Shown in pieces: positions 1-11,300 of a stretch of DNA of 64,000 nt. A program made the translations under genes and the position numbers. Numbering within the stretch: position 1 is the stretch's first letter; each line of letters begins with the position of its first letter. The notes below the pieces were generated by a model. It had not been told where the DNA came from, searched no databases, and saw nothing but the letters and a program-made list of their open reading frames with translations. This DNA comes from Pectinophora gossypiella. Lineage: Eukaryota > Arthropoda > Insecta > Lepidoptera > Gelechiidae. The DNA is taken from assembly GCF_024362695.1 (NCBI RefSeq), contig NC_065408.1, positions 8,246,001-8,310,000 of the forward strand, given 5' to 3'.

Positions 1-215
1 TCTGTAGTCTAGTAGTTAGAGCGTTAGGTTCACGATCTGGAGGCCCGGGTTCGATTCCCGATGGGGATGTTTCTGAGACTGTCCTTCGTTTGGTAAGGAC
101 TTTGCAGGCTTGAATCACCTGATTGTCTGAAAAAGTAAAAGATAATTCCGTACTGCGGAGGGCACGTTAAGCTCCAACGGCTATTAGTCGTAAAAACACC
201 AGTGGGGGTTATGTA
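1..215 (+). repeat. tRNA-derived SINE, plus orientation (runs in from the left edge)
   Basis: The first 70 bases look like the 5' half of a tRNA, with an A-box-like stretch around 12-25 and a canonical B box GGTTCGATTCC at about 49-59. The ends do not pair into an acceptor stem and a non-tRNA body follows, so this is a tRNA-derived SINE and not a tRNA gene. Related heads occur in reverse orientation near 61025-61095 and 63075-63135. The 3' boundary is approximate. Confidence 0.6.
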
Positions 216-736
216 TAAATAAACTCATGCCCAGAATGCTTAACAGGGTGGACAGAGCCACAAGAATTAGAAGACAACCTACAGACACTCTGGAAATGAA
301 ATCCTAAGATGGACAGATATGACGAACTGTACCTAGTTAGTGATCAGTACATCGCCCATATAGGTAATTAAGTTAAAAACAAAATAAGTCTCTGTCGGTT
401 TTTACGACAAGCTCGGGATGTTAAGCGGCTGAACAAATTCTATGTCTTTGTCCACTCCCAGTCCATCATATAAGAACAATCAAGCATACCTATAGCTACA
501 TCTCATATATTTTTCAGCGTTAACTTCTACTCAGCCTGTGGGCTTTAATATTTATCTAGCTATATTACTAATGTACCCAAACAGATTCAATTTTATATTG
601 TCTGTTACAAGTTTACAACAGACGAACGCAAAAAGCGTCGATAAACACTTGTTGTACCACCTGTAATTACTGATGTCAACTATTACAAGCCATGATTTTC
701 CGCCGCAATCGTGCAGAGAGCATAACCACGCCCTCG

Positions 737-743
737 TATAAAA
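737..743 (+). promoter_or_regulatory. TATA box of the secreted-peptide gene
   Basis: A TATAAAA motif lies 50-56 bases upstream of the ATG at 793, the usual spacing for a short 5' UTR. It is the best core-promoter candidate here. No transcription start was measured. Confidence 0.5.
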
Positions 744-792
744 CGCAAGTTCACAGTCATGGAGATTCAATGTGGAGACGACACGCGACACC

Positions 793-2469
793 ATGCGGTC
801 GATCAGCCTGCGCTTGCACATCCTAGCTGTTATCGCACTTACAGCCATCCTGTTTGTTTGTACTTCAGGACACCATGTGAGTCTTATTATTACGATACGC
901 ATGCACGATATAACTATATCGTCCCACAGCTGGTCGCAAACCCTCCCCCCTTAGGCAGAAGGGTTACGGAACGTACCTAGTCCAATATCTATACTTATAT
1001 AGGAGTCTTCTATCGTGTGGGTACCAACCTCAGGGTTACCATTGAGCCGCCAATGACCCCTGACATGGCTCATTTAACGACTACTTACTTGTATCAGTAA
1101 GTAGTAACCGGGAGTAACTGCTTAACGTGCCTAGTGGTTAGTCTAGTGACGGTTGGTGACGAACACCTGGGGGGTTAGCTAAGTAGCAAACGATTTCGAA
1201 AAGTGACTGTTATTGTGATAAAAATGTACGGGATTGATATAAGGTGACATATAAGTCACTGTGTTTTTTAGTAACCGTTTGCAACTTGGCCCCTGCCTGA
1301 CAGCATAGAATAAGGAATAATACTGCGTATAGAAGGGCAACTCTCCGCTTCCCACCAGCAGCTGAGCTAAGTTTACCTCACCCCCCTCCTGGTCCTGCTT
1401 TAGTTTTCAATGGTATGGCATCAGACGTCACACACACAGATGCGTGTGTACGATAACGTCAATGTGTAGTGTCTGTAAAACGATGTGTTTTGTATGAAGT
1501 GTTCGAGCCAAGATGCACTGATAAACCAGAAACAATAAAATTAGTAGCGTTTCCTAAATACAGACTCAAAGTAGCAACACAAAGTATGTCAAAGGAACAA
1601 GTGCATTTGCAATTTCATTGCATGCATAACAATATGGTAGTGGTGATTTGTAGTAATGGAATGTTGGTATAATCTTTTCAGATATCATTTGACGGACCAA
1701 GCTTAACAAGTAAGTACCTACCTACTCATTCGTAATGTATCCATTATGGATAACCCTTTTACAACACTCTCTCTTAAGTAGTCACTCTATTTAGAGAATA
1801 GTTATTATGGTTCCTAATATCCACACGAATATAATAAATGCGACAGTAATTCTTGTTAGTCTGTTACCTTATCACGTAAAAGCCACTGAACCGATATAGA
1901 TGTGGTATGGAAATAAGGACAGGTTGTTATTACTTTTTATCTCAGATATCACTCCTTAAAAGGATGGGAAAAACAAGCAATGCACAATTACCACATAGAT
2001 AATGTCGTGGGTTCTGTGTATGTGTGTGTAAGTGTTCATTAGAATATGTATTATAATACATAATGAATAGAAAAACGGGATAATGTTAGGGATCTCCCTA
2101 ACATTCATATCGTCATCATCTGATGACGAATGGTTAATGAGTAGATAGTTTGCTACATAAATCTTCTTTCATAATTTTGTTTTAATTATATATACATCAT
2201 TAGTATTCAACAAAGCTGTGTTGATAAAGTTTTTTGAGTTTTCTCTACTTTATGCAATGTTATCAAAAACTAATAAGGTAACTATATATTTTTCAGGTGA
2301 TGATGAATTTGAATTGACAAGGGCAAGACGCCAGATTGAGTCATTTGATGCTGAAGACTACCCAACAACAGCAAATGAAGAACAACAAGATGAAGCTGGT
2401 TTCTGGGATCGAGTTGTACGAGTAGCACTCAAACTTTTCAGCCGATTTATAGAATGGTTAAATTCATAA
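793..2469 (+). CDS. small secreted peptide precursor, 94 aa, unrecognised family
   Basis: Three exons (793-876, 1682-1709, 2297-2469) join in frame across GT-AG introns of 805 and 587 bases. Residues 1-26 or so are a hydrophobic signal peptide ending near CTSG. A furin-type site R-A-R-R (46-49) would release a 45-residue cysteine-free peptide starting with Gln50, which could form pyroglutamate. Its first half is acidic (SFDAEDYPTTANEEQQDEA). Residues 72-94 (starting GFWDRVVRVALK) form a predicted amphipathic helix with aromatic and basic residues. A signal peptide, acidic spacer and amphipathic helix are typical of antimicrobial or membrane-active peptides, but a neuropeptide-like or carrier role is equally open. 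I do not recognise the family. The gene has a TATA box and AATAAA signals about 80-115 bases after the stop. It is tail-to-tail with the SNAPC2-like gene. Confidence 0.8.
1007..1130 (-). repeat. SINE tail fragment in intron 1 of the secreted-peptide gene
   Basis: This stretch matches the distal part of the reverse-oriented SINEs at 60800-61095 and 62835-63135, sharing the words TTCTATCGTGTG, ACTACTTACTT and CAGTAAGTAGTAACCGG. The tRNA-like head is missing. Boundaries are approximate. Confidence 0.5.
1306..1475. repeat. MITE fragment, same family as 61655-62168
   Basis: The string CATAGAATAAGGAATAATAC, followed by CAACTCTCCGC and a CACACACAGATGCG block, closely matches the left half of the inverted-repeat element at 61655-62168. 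The right terminal repeat is absent. Short relatives of the same end occur near 15687, 17551 and 37334. Confidence 0.55.
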
Positions 2470-2662
2470 ATTTTGTGGGACATGTTATTTTTCCTCCAAG
2501 CCACTTACATAGTATTATCTGTGTGTAAATAGAAATCTTAACTGTGTACCATAAATAAAATGAGGTGTAATAAAACTAAATAAAAAATATAAAATATTCT
2601 GAAAATGTATTTGTTGCAGAAACATGGCCATATTAAAATTAAAATAAAGGTAGGTTATATAA

Positions 2663-3355
2663 TCAAAATGGAAAAATATTATTGTTTCTGGTAGTAGACA
2701 AGTAATCTTCTGAAATATTCAATGGGTTATAATTTTTTTGGCAAGCCAAATGTAGCAATGTCGAAAGTTCATTGCTTGCTGCTATACGAGGAAAATTCTT
2801 TACTTCTTGGTCTGTTATGGTCATATTTTCTATAATGTGCCTTAGAATTGGATTGCGAATGAATGCTTTACTTAACAATGCTGTTTCAAGAACACATTTA
2901 TTTATAAGAAGTAACTGGTATTTATCTGCTGGAAGTGGTTTTCCTTCCACAGCATTAGCAAGTAGTAAGTAAGCTTTCCGATAGTCCACACCATCAGTAC
3001 ATGCTGCAGGAGGAATGTCACTACAGTCTGCAATGATTCGCAATGCTACAGCTATTTCAGTCTGGAGCTCTTCGAACGTAAAAGTATTTGTCAAAAATTC
3101 AGCCCAGTTAGATAGGGGTAAACTGGATCTAGCATTATTATCACTTTTCTGTTTCCTCTTCTGTCCATTTGCACTAGGTACTTTATATGCCTTTAATTTG
3201 TAATATGTGATAGCTTCTTGTATCTGTTCTGATGTTTTGGTGGGTATGGCTACCTGCATTGCGGCGATATCATGCGATCCTAATTGTTTCAAAATGCGCA
3301 GCAACTCGTACTTCTCAGCTTTGCTCCATTCCGATAATACACTGTCTTCCCCCAT
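2663..3355 (-). CDS. SNAPC2-like protein (snRNA-activating complex subunit 2), 230 aa
   Basis: An intact intronless frame starts with ATG at 3355-3353 (MGEDSVLSEWSKAEKYELL). Residues 7-55 resemble a Myb/SANT-like helix bundle, WSKAEKYELLRILKQLG then a segment ending ITYYKLKA. This is the pattern I know from the N-terminus of vertebrate SNAPC2 (SNAP45), a subunit of the complex that binds the proximal sequence element of snRNA promoters. A short basic stretch (QKRKQK, about 66-71) could be a nuclear localisation signal. The C-terminal half is helical and not recognised. The gene is convergent with the secreted-peptide gene, 193 bases between stop codons. The reading frame is secure; the family call rests on weak similarity from memory and any other small Myb-like protein is possible. 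Confidence 0.65.
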   Translation of the reverse strand: MGEDSVLSEWSKAEKYELLRILKQLGSHDIAAMQVAIPTKTSEQIQEAITYYKLKAYKVPSANGQKRKQKSDNNARSSLPLSNWAEFLTNTFTFEELQTEIAVALRIIADCSDIPPAACTDGVDYRKAYLLLANAVEGKPLPADKYQLLLINKCVLETALLSKAFIRNPILRHIIENMTITDQEVKNFPRIAASNELSTLLHLACQKNYNPLNISEDYLSTTRNNNIFPF

Positions 3356-6300
3356 AGCTACTTAGAGCTAGCCACTATACTCTCTAATAAAAACCTGTAA
3401 CAATACCGGTACAACATTTTATTTAACTATGCTTTCCAAATAAAAAAATAACAAAGGGCTTCGTTATACGTATACGTACCCTCAGAGAAAACAGGCGTAC
3501 TTACCAGTCACAAATCTAAGGAACTTCAGTGGTAAATTTGTTTTCAATATCACGGAATACTGCGTAATACTTCAGAATAATTATATTCCTTGAAATAAAC
3601 CCGTAAATAACTTTAATTTGGATATCGGGATATCACGGTATTCTATTCCGAGCCATCTCTCTCAGTTATGTATGTGATGTATGTCAATCATCAAAGTCCA
3701 AATGTCAGTCCGAGTCAGTCGTGTCAGTCAATGTACATCCACCGACATCCACGTAATGTACGACCTGATATTCCGTATACATAACAATCCATGGTCACGA
3801 CTGATATCCATGAATCATGAATCCGACCTGATACCCATGGTCGGGAAATATTGTCTGCGGATTATCAGTCCGTACACGGATTGCACATACCTGTAAGACA
3901 CCCAGGTGAAGCCAAGACGGCGGCCATCTATTCTGTCAGCCAATCAGGGCTCAGTATCATAGACAAAACTCCATTGCTATGCGTCGTTTTAATTAGCTAC
4001 CGTGTAGCTACATTAGGCAATTTTGTATTATCATAATGTTAGACAAAGACAAAATATAGGCCCCATAGTGCCCTCAGCTTTATTTGTTGAAACGGTTACC
4101 TATCTTAAGTTCGAATTTTTTTGAACAGAAACTTTTCGACTATTTTCGTTTCTATTGTTTTCACTTCGCCTAAGTTTCGTTTGACTTAATAACAATTCGT
4201 TTTTTTCGTTACTCCGACGTTTGATTTGTAGGAAAAACTATTTTCCGAATTTACAGTTGGCCGTAATACATTGTGTCCAAAATATCATGATGCTGAACAT
4301 TCATTACAGTACTGTTAATAAACCTTCAAAATCAGTGACCTTAATAGGTCGGCCCTTCGGGCCTCGATGGTCACAAGTAACCTAATACAGCCTTCGTAAC
4401 CTATTTACGTCGTAACCTAGGTAAACCTCGCACCCGTGACTGATGTCGCTACGAAACAAATCTTCGTCTGTTTATACATTTATTTAAACGTATAAAAATA
4501 GAATTAAAAATATATAAAAACAAACGAGGTTACAAACAAGCCTCTTTGACAGTGTTTCTCTCGCTACATCGTAATAGAATACATTCCTACTGCGTCTAAA
4601 CGAAGTACAACCACAATTAAAAGATTGATCTATTAACCAATAGGCGACGAGCGAGATCGACCAATAGGAGGAAGTGTACATGGAATATTTGGATGGGCAT
4701 TATCACCTTGTGTCGCTTTTGTACAAGGTGTTAATCCGCAGCCACGATTGATTGATTGATAATTCCGTGTACATAATGGTCACGGAATATTTGTATTTAT
4801 AATACTCGGTTGGGCTTTATCGTGGTCGTGAATTATCGTTTCCCAGTCAAATCTGTATTTTTTTTTATTCGCTATTTAAGAGTCACGGTAAGATCATAAA
4901 ACCATTTTGCCTTTCGCTTCTAGCTATGTCAGGCTTTTTGACCTGGTTTCTTGATTTCCAGTGTTGCCAAGTAGAAACTACAATATTGCATAAAAGTACT
5001 TGAAAAACACGTAGGTAGCATTGGATATTTCCGACACTAGGAACTTAGGGATGTAAAAGGTCCGAGATCCCGGATTTGATAATCTATAATCTAACGGCTG
5101 AGGCATTTATATAAATAATTGTTGCTTGATATTTGGATCAGATACGTATAGAACGTAGAGCAACACGGACTTACGTTTCTACCTATATTGCTCCTCTTTA
5201 TTTTGATGTTGTGCCTGGGTGTAATCTGAGGGTGTAATAACAAGGGTTGTCATTCATCCGTGTCTGTTGTCCATGAAATTAGAGGATAAACAATGGAAAA
5301 TCTATATATTTTTGGGGAACGTAGCTTGGAACTACCTCAATAAATGAAACAAAATACCTATACAGTATAAAATAATGTTTTTTATTATACTGAATAGTGA
5401 ATGTGACATATTGATAGTCTGTAATAATATTGCAACATTGTTATAATATGTTAAGGAACCAGTACAATGGCACTATATTTCATTTTGCTCTTTAGTATCT
5501 GTTTTTCAGAAACATAATGTACAAACACACACATTTATCAAAATCGTACAATAGATACACAACTATATGCGTGACATTGCAAGTACTTCTTTTGCGTTAC
5601 ATGTATACAGTAATATGAGGATTTCAAAAAATAACATTAGTTTATTGTATTATAATTCTCATGTTAGGCCAGAAAAGTTACTATTTAATGAACTATGCAC
5701 TAACTCTTAACAAAATTCGTTCATTAAACTCTTTCGTATAAAAATATTTCGATATTTCTTATAATAAAATTAAACATACCTTACCTATTTGTAACTAGTA
5801 AGTTTTATAACAAAATTATTTTATTTTCAGTGTCTTAAGCGGTTGTGTGGATAACTAATTAGATTGCGTTTCTTTTTGTTAACTTTCGTTAAAAGTATGT
5901 AGACTAGAATTAACTGAAATAACAACCAAAAAATTGATGTTAAAAATTAGTGCAGTTGTTCTAAACATTACCGTAACATTTTCTGGGTTTTTGTTTTCCG
6001 ATAGACAGTATGAAAGTAAAAGTTTATTAAATAAGGACTAGCAGTTGAAGAAATAAAACATTTAGAACACAGATGCAGAATTTTGCCATTTCACAACAAC
6101 TAAAAATGTTGGTTACACTAGGGTCTTAAATGCAGAGAAGGTATAAGTAGGTAGTATAGATACAATAACTAGCAGGGATAGTGCTAATAGGCTGTAGGAA
6201 TACTGCGTCGCGTCTTTGAGGACTTATTAAGGAGAAAGTCTAGAATAAAAAAAACGAAAAGAAAACTAACTTAATCTATAACATATTACCCTTGAACATT

Positions 6301-8369
6301 AACAAGAAAATAACAAACAGCAATATGTGTCATCCAGCTTGCTCTTATAATGAATAATACTTACAATATCATTAAAATAACATAAATTGCTATTCTGTTT
6401 GAGTTTACATATAAATAACAACTATTCAAATAGGTGAATAACGAAATTAAATGCAAATATAAGAAACAATTTGAACACAATCGTGTATTTAAGACTATAA
6501 TTTGCATCTAAATATGAAAAACTATATTAGGAAACATCTCGTATCGTTGCCGTAGGTGGGATACATCACTAAAATTACCTGTTGTAGTCAGAGGGAATGG
6601 TGGAATACTCAGTCTGTAGTCATCACTATTGTCATATTGTAATGGAAGGAGGTGATTTGAGAACGGTCTGATGGGACATACGGGGCGTCCCACTCCACTA
6701 TATTACAAAATATAAATGCAAGTCATCAGATTCACTTAATAAGTTCGATCAACAAAGCAAACAAATATGTTAGCAAGGAACATGTTCTATATCTTATACC
6801 ACACAAGTTGTTAAATACTTAAACGGAACTGATTCAATCGAATACATAACATTAGGAGCCTTACATAACTTATCTTACAAAATAAAATAATTTATCAAGC
6901 ATATTATGTAGATAGGCTTTAAACATCGCGACTTTCTATACGCTGAATTTATTGTAATGGCTGCACTCTGCATAATTTTTTACACTGATCTTAGTGTGAA
7001 CATTTATATACAAAATTATACAAAAGATTGACTTTATCCTAAAGTGGGAAGTAACTTTCAATAAATATAGTAAAAGTCAAGATGATATGACTTCACTGTT
7101 GAAAAGCTTACAATAATATCGTTTATAACCAGCTCGACGTGTTGTTGGACTCGCGAAGCATAGCATTAGTAATTTCTTGACACGTTTCTATTAGTAGTTA
7201 CATATAACCTGCCATGATAATAACTCTGTTATATTTACTAATTAAATAAATAAAAGCTGAACTTAGCTTTTTGCAGGCGAGCTGCGAATTATCATATCAA
7301 AAATGCACATTTACGAAAATGTCAACACAATTTATACGTATTACGACTGTCGTGTCATAAGATTGAATTTGGCCAATTTATAGAAATCATTGGTCAGACA
7401 CAATTTATGCAAAAAGCATATATATTTCACGCCAACAGTCGCAATGACTTAAGAAATAATCTTTTATAAATACGTCTGCCTGCACTTAGGCAAACATTAA
7501 GGTTTCTCAATCGCATAGCCCAATAAAGTGTACTATTCCATGCTAGGTGTACTATCTTACATGGTACAACAAAACAAGGTATGCTCAAAAGTGACAGCTA
7601 AAATTTCGAGGTTAGTTGCGCTGACGTCATCTCAGGCTCCGTTGCCATTTTGAAAAAAATAAAATAAAACGCGCGACTGATGTTTTTAATTTACCTTGCA
7701 AGGCAATTTTTAACTTTTAGTAAAAGACTTACAGTTATAATGATTTTTATATATGTAACAAGTGATAATTAAGTTCGTTAGTAATTCGCTTAATTTTCAA
7801 CAATAAAATTTAAGTCCTTGGAATGTTTGAGATACCAATTTAATGGTAACACTCATGTATAAAACACTTACGTCAAGAAATGGCGGTTTTTCATAGGATT
7901 GAGCATAACTCGTTGTACCATGCTATCTTACGGGTATGATCGTAAGACACCTGGTTCAGTGACCGGGATCGCGATACATGTAAAGATGACCAGCAGACAT
8001 ATTTTGCAACTAAACAATACGCTCGGTCTATCAAATGGCCTATTCGTAATTTCTGTTAAAAGAAGCAGCTGTCATCTTAGAATCCCAAAAATATTGCACC
8101 AGGCCACGTTTGATAATTACCACAATTAAATTGATTTGGACAGGTCTCAGTTATCCGTCCAAGATGTAAAAGTTACAAAATAGACCCGCTGGTGTTACGA
8201 TCGCGAAACCGATTACCTAGCCAAGCATTTAGGTAAAGTCTAGAAATCACCGTGGAAGGCGTGGCCTTAACAATCACCTTTTAATTTTGTGACGAATAAG
8301 ACCTCCCACGGTCACTTACCCCTATGAAACGCCCGTCCTAGCACTGGAGTAGTACAGTATAATTGTATA
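3356..8369. other. gene-poor AT-rich spacer
   Basis: No supported coding exon is seen. Only short frames without splice context or family resemblance occur. The part just below 8370 should contain the rictor 3' UTR; an ATTAAA-type poly(A) signal on the minus strand sits at 8285-8280. A GGCCCTTCGGGCC palindrome lies near 4350. Confidence 0.5.
8280..8285 (-). terminator. possible rictor poly(A) signal (ATTAAA)
   Basis: The plus strand reads TTTAAT, that is ATTAAA on the gene strand, 85-90 bases after the rictor stop. It is the nearest variant signal I found, and no canonical AATAAA was seen within about 300 bases downstream of the stop. Confidence 0.3.
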
Positions 8370-11300
8370 CTATTGGGTACGCGACGTACTTGGTGACGGC
8401 AGCGGAGTATGTCTCGCTAGTACGGCGACGGGCTCGGAGGCGAAGCAGTCGAAGTTTACGTCGAGGAATAGTTCGTGAAGAAACCGACGGGCACATAGCA
8501 TGTACGTTCCCCGGGCAATCAACGAGCACACGTCGGAATATACACATGGACTGCGAAACACGTCCGGGTGACGCTGCTTGAGAGAGATGAGGGCCGAACG
8601 TGTCTGTGAAAGATGATATTCGGCGTTAATTATTGTCGAAAAGGAAAAAATCAAACAACATATTAATTTGTGATCGTCATTACCACCTTATTTCAAGTGA
8701 GAGTAGTTAATACGCTCATTCCTAGATACAACATCAGGCAGAGATCGAGAAAGAAGACGCGACGCAACTTTACAACACAAATAATTTCTTCTTGAATAGA
8801 ATGGATGCAGAGTAATGTTATACTTACTATTAGCTGTACCCTGAGCTAACTTAAATATCTTCGTTCAGATGTACGAGAAGATCGCAGATGTTAATCAAAC
8901 GCCTAATGTCAATAATGATTTCATTTTAATTCGTCCAGTCGCTTTTGTGAAATGGGCGAGTATACCCGGAAAGGGGACACTTTTATTATAAGTATAATAA
9001 TCCAGGGCTTGTATTTTTTTATCGTTCGCCCCAAAGTTAAGATCGCGCGCTAAAACATATACCTGACTCATCTGTAAATGACAAATTCAGATGTGCTATC
9101 TGAAATGAGTATATACTTTCGCACGCCAATAGAAAACGAACGATTCGAAAAAACGGCTGTTGCTCGTGTGCGTCAAGCTAGCGGCCTCAAAAAAAAAATG
9201 GGCACGAAAAAATAATTTGACCATACCAAAAAATAGTACTCTTATTGAAAAAAATAGTACCTGTTGTAAAAAAATTAGTACCATCACGGTTCTGGATTTA
9301 TAGCCATGTTTTATTGCACTTGCTAGCTTGACGGTGAGCGAAATTTGGCGAGAGTTAACGACAAGGTCTTTCGCTTTGATTTAAACGCCAAAAAATAGTA
9401 TCGAAATAGTACTCACCCCCTGCAAAATACCGAAAGTAGTACTTCAACGGTTCCAAAGTTATAAAGGCAGTTCTTTGATCCCGCTAGCTTGACGTTTTGA
9501 AAATACCTATTATCTGGGGAACGCTTGCATACTTCAGTATGTAACTAATGTCAATAAACTCGTATGAAATAGTACTCCCTACCATCATAATTTTGATCCG
9601 ATTCTCTTTGTAGAAATGTTAAAAAATCATCATAACCTATGCCATACATTTGTTGTTGATACAGTCACGTAGACAATTACATAACCTCACAATTTATTCG
9701 TAAGTATTGCCATTTTGGAGGTCTACCCTACCATTTCTTTGCACTTCAGTGCTGCTATTACAAAAAATTCCTATTGCATACACCCATATGCACTAATTTT
9801 AACAGAAAATGGCTGCATGGGTCTAGTTCTTATCGAAAACAATCTGTGATTTTAATACATCATAATACATTTTTAATCTGCTGTTTTATTTTATAATTTA
9901 TACCTTCATGTTGAATTTGTTACGGATCGAAGTGTTTGTTAATAAACAATTTGCAGTATTTGTAGAATAACTCAAAGAGTTTCAACAATGATATTACTTT
10001 CATCTAACAACCCTGGCACTTCACCAATTTTTACCCAAAAATGGGGAAAAATACTGAAATCTGACAACATTCTTGACCATGTGTAATAATTTTGTTCGCG
10101 ACTGTACTCGTCTTGATAAATGTATGACATAGGTTATAATGACTTTTTGACATATTTCTACAAAGAGAATCAGGTCCAAATTATGATGGTAGGGAGTACT
10201 ATTTCATACGAGTTTATTGACATTAGTTACAAACTGAAGTATGCAAGCATTCCCCAGATAATAGGTATTTTCAAAACGTCAAGCTAGCGGGATCAAAGAA
10301 CTACCTTTATAACTTTGGAACCGTTGAAGTACTACTTTCGGTATTTTGCAGGGGGTGAGTACTATTTCGATACTATTTTTTGGCGTTTAAATCAAAGCGA
10401 AAGACCTTGTCGTTAACTCTCGCCAAATTTCGCTCACCGTCAAGCTAGCAAGTGCAATAAAACATGGCTATAAATCCAGAACCGTGATGGTACTAATTTT
10501 TTTACAACAGGTACTATTTTTTTCAATAAGAGTACTATTTTTTGGTATGGTCAAATTATTTTTTCGTGTCCATTTTTTTTTTGAGGCCGCTAGCTTGACG
10601 CACACCTGTTGCTCACCTGTCGCAAATGTATAGGGTTGGCCATGAAGTGCACGTGGTGCAGAACCTGAGCCTGCGGGGACCGCTCCGGCATAGGTGACGC
10701 GCTGCCACCAGCCTCCATCGACGCATCCATTCCTAACACACCAATGTAAACAATGTTTTATTTTGTTTGGCATAGCATATAACAGTAACAGCAACTATTT
10801 ATTATAATAAATTGTGTTTCAAGGAACTGGACAAAGAATCTAACGTTGGTGCTGATTACAGTATCCATCTAATTATATTTTAAGTTATACCTGTCATCAG
10901 CAAGATGCCTAAATATGCATCACCCGGGCGAATCAAATGATTCATTCATTCGGGTTTTTCGTTCATTTACTCATTTATTTTAAAATTGACATCTGTCACT
11001 ATAAAATGTAAAATTAGGAATGATTATAGTGTCTGCGGGAATTAGGGCCATTGTATGTGTATTTTTTATCTTTAGTTAAATTGAATGTAACAATCAGCTA
11101 AAAATCTTACCAGCAAAGAACGCCTCGCGGAGCTCATGCGACGAAGGCGGTCTCGTAGGCACGCAAGCCAAACAGTCCGCAGTGGAATGCCGCCAGCGAT
11201 CAACCCTGACCACCGCGGCGCTAGTGTGACCCGTTTCACTGGCGGGCGCACTAGTGTTCACCACGGGCTTGGTTACCACCCCGGTTTTACTCGAAGTCGT

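Noticed and set aside
1..72. Possible tRNA gene (tRNA-Val-like)
   Set aside because: It has A- and B-box-like parts, but the ends do not form an acceptor stem and SINE body sequence follows; similar heads occur in other SINEs of the window.
7621..7628. CRE-like TGACGTCA palindrome
   Set aside because: A single 8-base match in a gene-poor region, with no nearby start site to regulate.
8363..8581. Plus-strand open frame with Arg-rich product
   Set aside because: It is antisense to the rictor terminal exon, which has clear homology on the minus strand.
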